A DNA stretch of 7,431 nt from Anaerolineaceae bacterium (GTDB lineage Bacteria; Chloroflexota; Anaerolineae; Anaerolineales; Villigracilaceae), in the NCBI GenBank assembly GCA_022181005.1, contig BQMV01000454.1, positions 1 through 7,431 on the forward strand, in the 5' to 3' direction. The notes under the pieces were generated by a model. That model did no database searches. It saw nothing but the letters and a program-made list of their open reading frames with translations, and was not told where the DNA came from. Positions 4,793-7,431 of this stretch are shown here, in pieces (position 1 is the first letter of the stretch; the number at the start of each line of letters is the position of its first letter). A program made the translations under genes and the position numbers.

Positions 4793-6076
4793 ATGAATTC
4801 AAACCATATTCTCCGCGAATACACAAGTCACATTCGCGCGTTCAAACCCAACGCGCGATTCTATCTTTTAAATGTCATCGCAACCGGCGCGGCAATGGGT
4901 GTTTTTCGCCTCATTTTCAATTTCTACGCGCTCAGCCTGGGGTTCGACGAAGCGTTATTGGGCAACCTCATCACCATTGGAAGTTTTGTGGCGCTGCTAG
5001 TCGCCCTGCCAATGGGCTATCTCGCAGACTTGATCGGGCGCAAAACATCGCTCATCGTTTCAGGAGTCTTATTAAGCGTCTCGATCATCGCCATGGCTAT
5101 TTGGGCGACCGAAACGTCCTTTTATTGGATGAGCGCGCTTTCCGGGCTGGCGCAAAGTTTGGCAGGCGTAACCATGTCGCCTTTTCTCATGGAGAACAGC
5201 AACGAGCATGAACGCACTTATCTCTTCAGCTTCAGTTTGGGCTTACAAATGACGATGGCTTCGGTCGGCAATTGGATCGGCGGCTACCTCCCCACTTGGA
5301 TGGGCAGCCTGCGCGCCGTTTCGCCTATCAGTCCCGCCGCTTACAGCGACTCGGTCCTCATTGTAGGGATTAGCGCCGGGCTCGCCATTCTGCCGCTGCT
5401 TTTCATCAAATCACCGCGCCTCGCGCACGCCGACCGCGCCATCTTCGCGCCATTTCAATACGCCGCCAAACATCCTAGAACGCTCGCCAAACTTATTCTT
5501 CCGATGTTCATTACCTCCATCGGGGCCGGGCTGACGATGCCGTTCATGAACGTATTTTTTCGCGTCGTTCACCAACGGTCCGACCCGGTCATCGGTGCGC
5601 TTTTTGCATGGGGTTCGCTCGCCATGGGAATCGGGCTGCTCATTGCGCCGCCTCTGGCAGATCGCTTCGGAAAGATTCAGGTTGTGGTCATCACACAAGC
5701 GTTATCCATCCCATTTCTAATTCTGCTGGGTTTTTCGCCTCTATACTGGATCAGCGCCGCCGCCTATTACATCCGCCTCGCGTTGATGAACATGAGCAGC
5801 CCCGTATACGAAACGTTCGTGATGGAACATGTCGAATCATCGGCGCGCGCCACCGTAGCAAGTCTCACCAGTATGGCATGGAATTTCGGCTGGGCGTTCA
5901 GCCCCACCATCAGCGGTTGGCTGCAGATCCGTTTTGGGTTCGGTCCGCCATTCATCGGCACCATCGCGCTTTATATTGTGTCCGTCGTCATGTATTGGGC
6001 TTTCTTTTGGAAACAAACTATCGCCGACGTTTCCGCGCCCACAGCAGCCAATAAGAAATCAGACCCTAGGCAATAG
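4793..6076 (+). CDS. MFS transporter, 12-helix type
   Basis: 427 residues, hydrophobic throughout in about twelve segments, the usual length for a single-domain Major Facilitator Superfamily permease in the cytoplasmic membrane. The MFS signature loop between helices 2 and 3 is clear: GYLADLIGRK (75-84), with Gly, Asp, Gly-Arg-Lys in place. Its counterpart after the central loop is APPLADRFGK (285-294). The conserved 'MENSNEHERTYLFSFS' (133-148) is typical of drug/multi-substrate type MFS proteins of Chloroflexota and Firmicutes. A cytoplasmic central loop of about 25 residues (207-231) separates the halves, and the C-terminus is a short polar tail. The substrate cannot be read from the sequence; efflux of a small molecule is the default guess. 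There is no clear Shine-Dalgarno motif (only AAAAAGAAA at 4779-4787) although the promoter is recognisable. It stands alone, divergent from the 4553 gene and followed by 247 bp without a gene or strong terminator. Confidence 0.92.
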   Translation: MNSNHILREYTSHIRAFKPNARFYLLNVIATGAAMGVFRLIFNFYALSLGFDEALLGNLITIGSFVALLVALPMGYLADLIGRKTSLIVSGVLLSVSIIAMAIWATETSFYWMSALSGLAQSLAGVTMSPFLMENSNEHERTYLFSFSLGLQMTMASVGNWIGGYLPTWMGSLRAVSPISPAAYSDSVLIVGISAGLAILPLLFIKSPRLAHADRAIFAPFQYAAKHPRTLAKLILPMFITSIGAGLTMPFMNVFFRVVHQRSDPVIGALFAWGSLAMGIGLLIAPPLADRFGKIQVVVITQALSIPFLILLGFSPLYWISAAAYYIRLALMNMSSPVYETFVMEHVESSARATVASLTSMAWNFGWAFSPTISGWLQIRFGFGPPFIGTIALYIVSVVMYWAFFWKQTIADVSAPTAANKKSDPRQ

Positions 6077-6229
6077 CAAATTATGCTGGAAATTGTATGC
6101 AAGCAAAGTAATCGTACGCGCAAAATGGCATGGACAATACGAAAAAATTCGACCAATCCGCGAAATCTGTGAACAAAAGAGAGCGAAAACACGGCTTTAC
6201 TACCGTCAGACTTAATTTCTCATTATTCA

Positions 6230-6258
6230 TTGACTTAATCTTCCGCTAATGTTACATT
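6230..6258 (+). promoter_or_regulatory. Possible promoter of the beta-helix protein gene
   Basis: TTGACT (6230-6235, 5/6), a 17-bp spacer and TACATT (6253-6258, 4/6). The leader would be about 60 nt. Between the transporter stop and here (6077-6229) I see no gene with a ribosome site and no convincing terminator; a 39-codon frame from 6130 has no support. Confidence 0.35.
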
Positions 6259-6323
6259 TGGCTTTATCTTGCAGTTTTGTAAGAAAAACGACATAAACAA
6301 CTAAATAGCGCACGGAGGTTTTC

Positions 6324-7385
6324 ATGTCTAAATCAGCGAAGTCCGTTATTTTCGTTTCCATGTTAATTTTTACGCTAATGGTAAACATGGTATTTCCTCT
6401 CCCCGTACTAGCGGATGGGTCTCCCACAGAAGAGCCGACCGTTACTGAAGAAGTTATTTCATCGCAAGGGGAAACTCCATTGGGGGAAGAACCCATCAAC
6501 TCCACGCCTATTCCAACAGAAAACACGCCAGAAGTCATTCCAACAGAAATCGTTTCCGAGCCGACCGCAGCGCCGGAAGAGCCGACTGCAACTGAAGAGG
6601 CCATTCCGACAGAAACCCTTTCCGAGCCGACCGCAACTGAAGGAGTCATTCCAACAGAAACCGTTTCCGAACCGACCGCAGCGCCGGAAGAGCCAGCCGA
6701 AGACGTAACCGAAGTCGTCCAAGCCATGAACGACGCAGGAGTTATATTAGCGGATGGAGACGGAAATCCTATTCCCTTAGCAAGCCAAACTGCCGCCGAC
6801 GCGCTCTCAGCCCCCGATCCTATGGGTTGCCCGCCTGGAGTCCAACCCGTTAGTTGGGGCGGCACAGGCATTGGCTGTACAATTTCTTACGCATCCATTC
6901 AAGCTGCAATTGACGATGCTAGCGTTATAGCCGGCTGGACGATTTACATTGACCCGGGCGCCTTCGACGAAAACGTTACCGTAAACAAATCGGTCACTTT
7001 ACAAGGCAGCGGAGCAGGCGTGACTATTATTCGCCCAGGCGCTTCTAGCACGCTTGATTTAGGTTGTGGAGTAGGCAGTTGCGCTTCTAACACGAATACT
7101 ATATTATATATCACGGCAGATAACGTCACTATTCTCGATTTAACGGTTGATGGCGATAACACCTTGATAAACAGCGGCACAGTTGTCAACGGCGCAGACC
7201 TCAACGCGCGGAACGGCATTTATGGAAACGCCGTTGATAATCTGACTATTGAGGATACGACGGTTCAAAATATCTATCTGCGCGGCATTCAAGTCAGCAA
7301 CTCTAATAACTTCGTCATAAACAACAATACAGTCAGCAATGTCGATGGGAGTTCCGCTTCCATCGCAATCTTCAATTGGAGCAGC
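6324..7385 (+). CDS. Exported right-handed beta-helix protein with Thr/Glu/Pro-rich stalk (partial)
   Basis: 354 codons of genomic sequence from the ATG at 6324, with GGAGG at 6314-6318 as a strong ribosome site. The frame is still open where the genomic sequence ends. Residues 1-30 are a signal peptide (basic start, hydrophobic 8-26, cleavage after VLA at 28-30). About 33-133 is a low-complexity stalk of EPTA/EEPTATE/IPTET repeats. A linker with paired Cys follows (MGCPPG and GIGCTI). From about 189 a parallel beta-helix begins with the typical cap 'YASIQAAIDDA', then PGAFDENVTVNKSVTLQGSG, then Asn-rich coils 'NLTIEDTTVQN', 'GIQVSNSNNFVINNNTVSN'. This is the pectate-lyase/NosD-like PbH1 architecture of surface proteins and carbohydrate-active enzymes; no catalytic residues are identifiable in the visible part. 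It is probably a secreted or surface protein that binds or cleaves polysaccharide. Any translation beyond S354 is adapter and should be discarded. Confidence 0.88.
6534..6694 (+). repeat. Direct repeats coding the Thr/Glu/Pro stalk
   Basis: A 50-bp unit at 6534-6583 recurs at 6645-6694 with two mismatches, 111 bp apart. A shorter, more diverged copy lies between them at 6600-6642. All copies keep the reading frame and encode variants of IPTE-SEPTA. The near-identity at DNA level points to recent duplication, and the number of units may vary between strains or be mis-assembled. Confidence 0.75.
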
Positions 7386-7431
7386 AGATCGGAAGAGCAC
7401 ACGTCTGAACTCCAGTCACGTGGCCTTATCT
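7386..7431 (+). other. Illumina TruSeq adapter sequence (contamination)
   Basis: From AGATCGGAAGAGC at 7386 the sequence matches the TruSeq indexed adapter through ...CTCCAGTCAC (7419), then GTGGCC (7420-7425), the six-base index known as TruSeq index 20, then TTATCT, the start of the adapter's next segment. This is library construct, not organism DNA. In the frame of the preceding gene it reads RSEEHTSELQS, a well-known artefact peptide in databases. Confidence 0.98.

Noticed and set aside
4018..5211. Plus-strand open frame of 397 codons
   Set aside because: It is antisense to the membrane protein at 3750-4553 and then out of frame with the transporter. Its product is Ser/Arg-rich with no domain, and the overlapped genes both have coherent membrane segments and starts.
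6130..6249. A 39-codon plus-strand frame beginning MDNTKKF
   Set aside because: There is no ribosome site, no recognisable motif, and it overlaps the likely promoter of the next gene.
6227..6871. Minus-strand open frame of 214 codons, Ser/Val/Gly-rich
   Set aside because: It is the antisense shadow of the Thr/Glu/Pro repeat stalk; its VGSETVSVG repeats are a by-product of the sense repeats.
7140..7400. Minus-strand open frame of 86 codons
   Set aside because: Its start codon and first residues lie in the adapter and it is antisense to the beta-helix protein.

Overview
The window looks like one end of a draft or metagenomic contig from a Chloroflexota bacterium, most likely of the class Anaerolineae. 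This is a judgement from protein style: exported beta-sandwich proteins on Ser/Pro or Thr/Glu/Pro linkers, a TIR remnant of the 'KVFLCHASADKP' type, and a beta-helix protein behind a long PT-rich stalk. There is no rRNA or marker gene to prove it. The last 46 bases (7386-7431) are not genomic. They are Illumina TruSeq adapter sequence, so the biological sequence stops at 7385.

Left part (1-3006), visibly AT-richer: a membrane-anchored beta-sandwich protein on the minus strand (1-1140, truncated by the window edge) is divergent from a two-gene plus-strand operon. That operon encodes a secreted Cys-rich protein that I assign to the DUF2690 family (1309-1905) and a membrane-anchored protein resembling DUF4179-type extracytoplasmic proteins (1938-2954). 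It closes with a strong intrinsic terminator (2967-3005). The divergent intergenic region carries three dyads packed into 59 bp, one touching the likely -35 box of the operon and one covering the likely -10 box of the opposite gene.

Middle (3006-4553), minus strand: a decayed N-terminal fragment of a TIR-domain gene (3011-3185), a solitary HicB-like antitoxin (3253-3606) with its own promoter and terminator but no HicA, and a two-helix membrane protein with a long coiled-coil ectodomain (3750-4553).

Right part (4793-7385), plus strand: a 427-residue MFS transporter (4793-6076), then an exported right-handed beta-helix protein (from 6324) with a signal peptide and a repeat-built Thr/Glu/Pro stalk, cut off by the contig end.

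Functionally the window is dominated by cell-envelope and extracellular proteins. The left three genes look like one co-regulated surface locus. The centre holds remnants or solitary parts of TIR and toxin-antitoxin modules. I see no intact defence system, CRISPR array, tRNA, rRNA or transposase.
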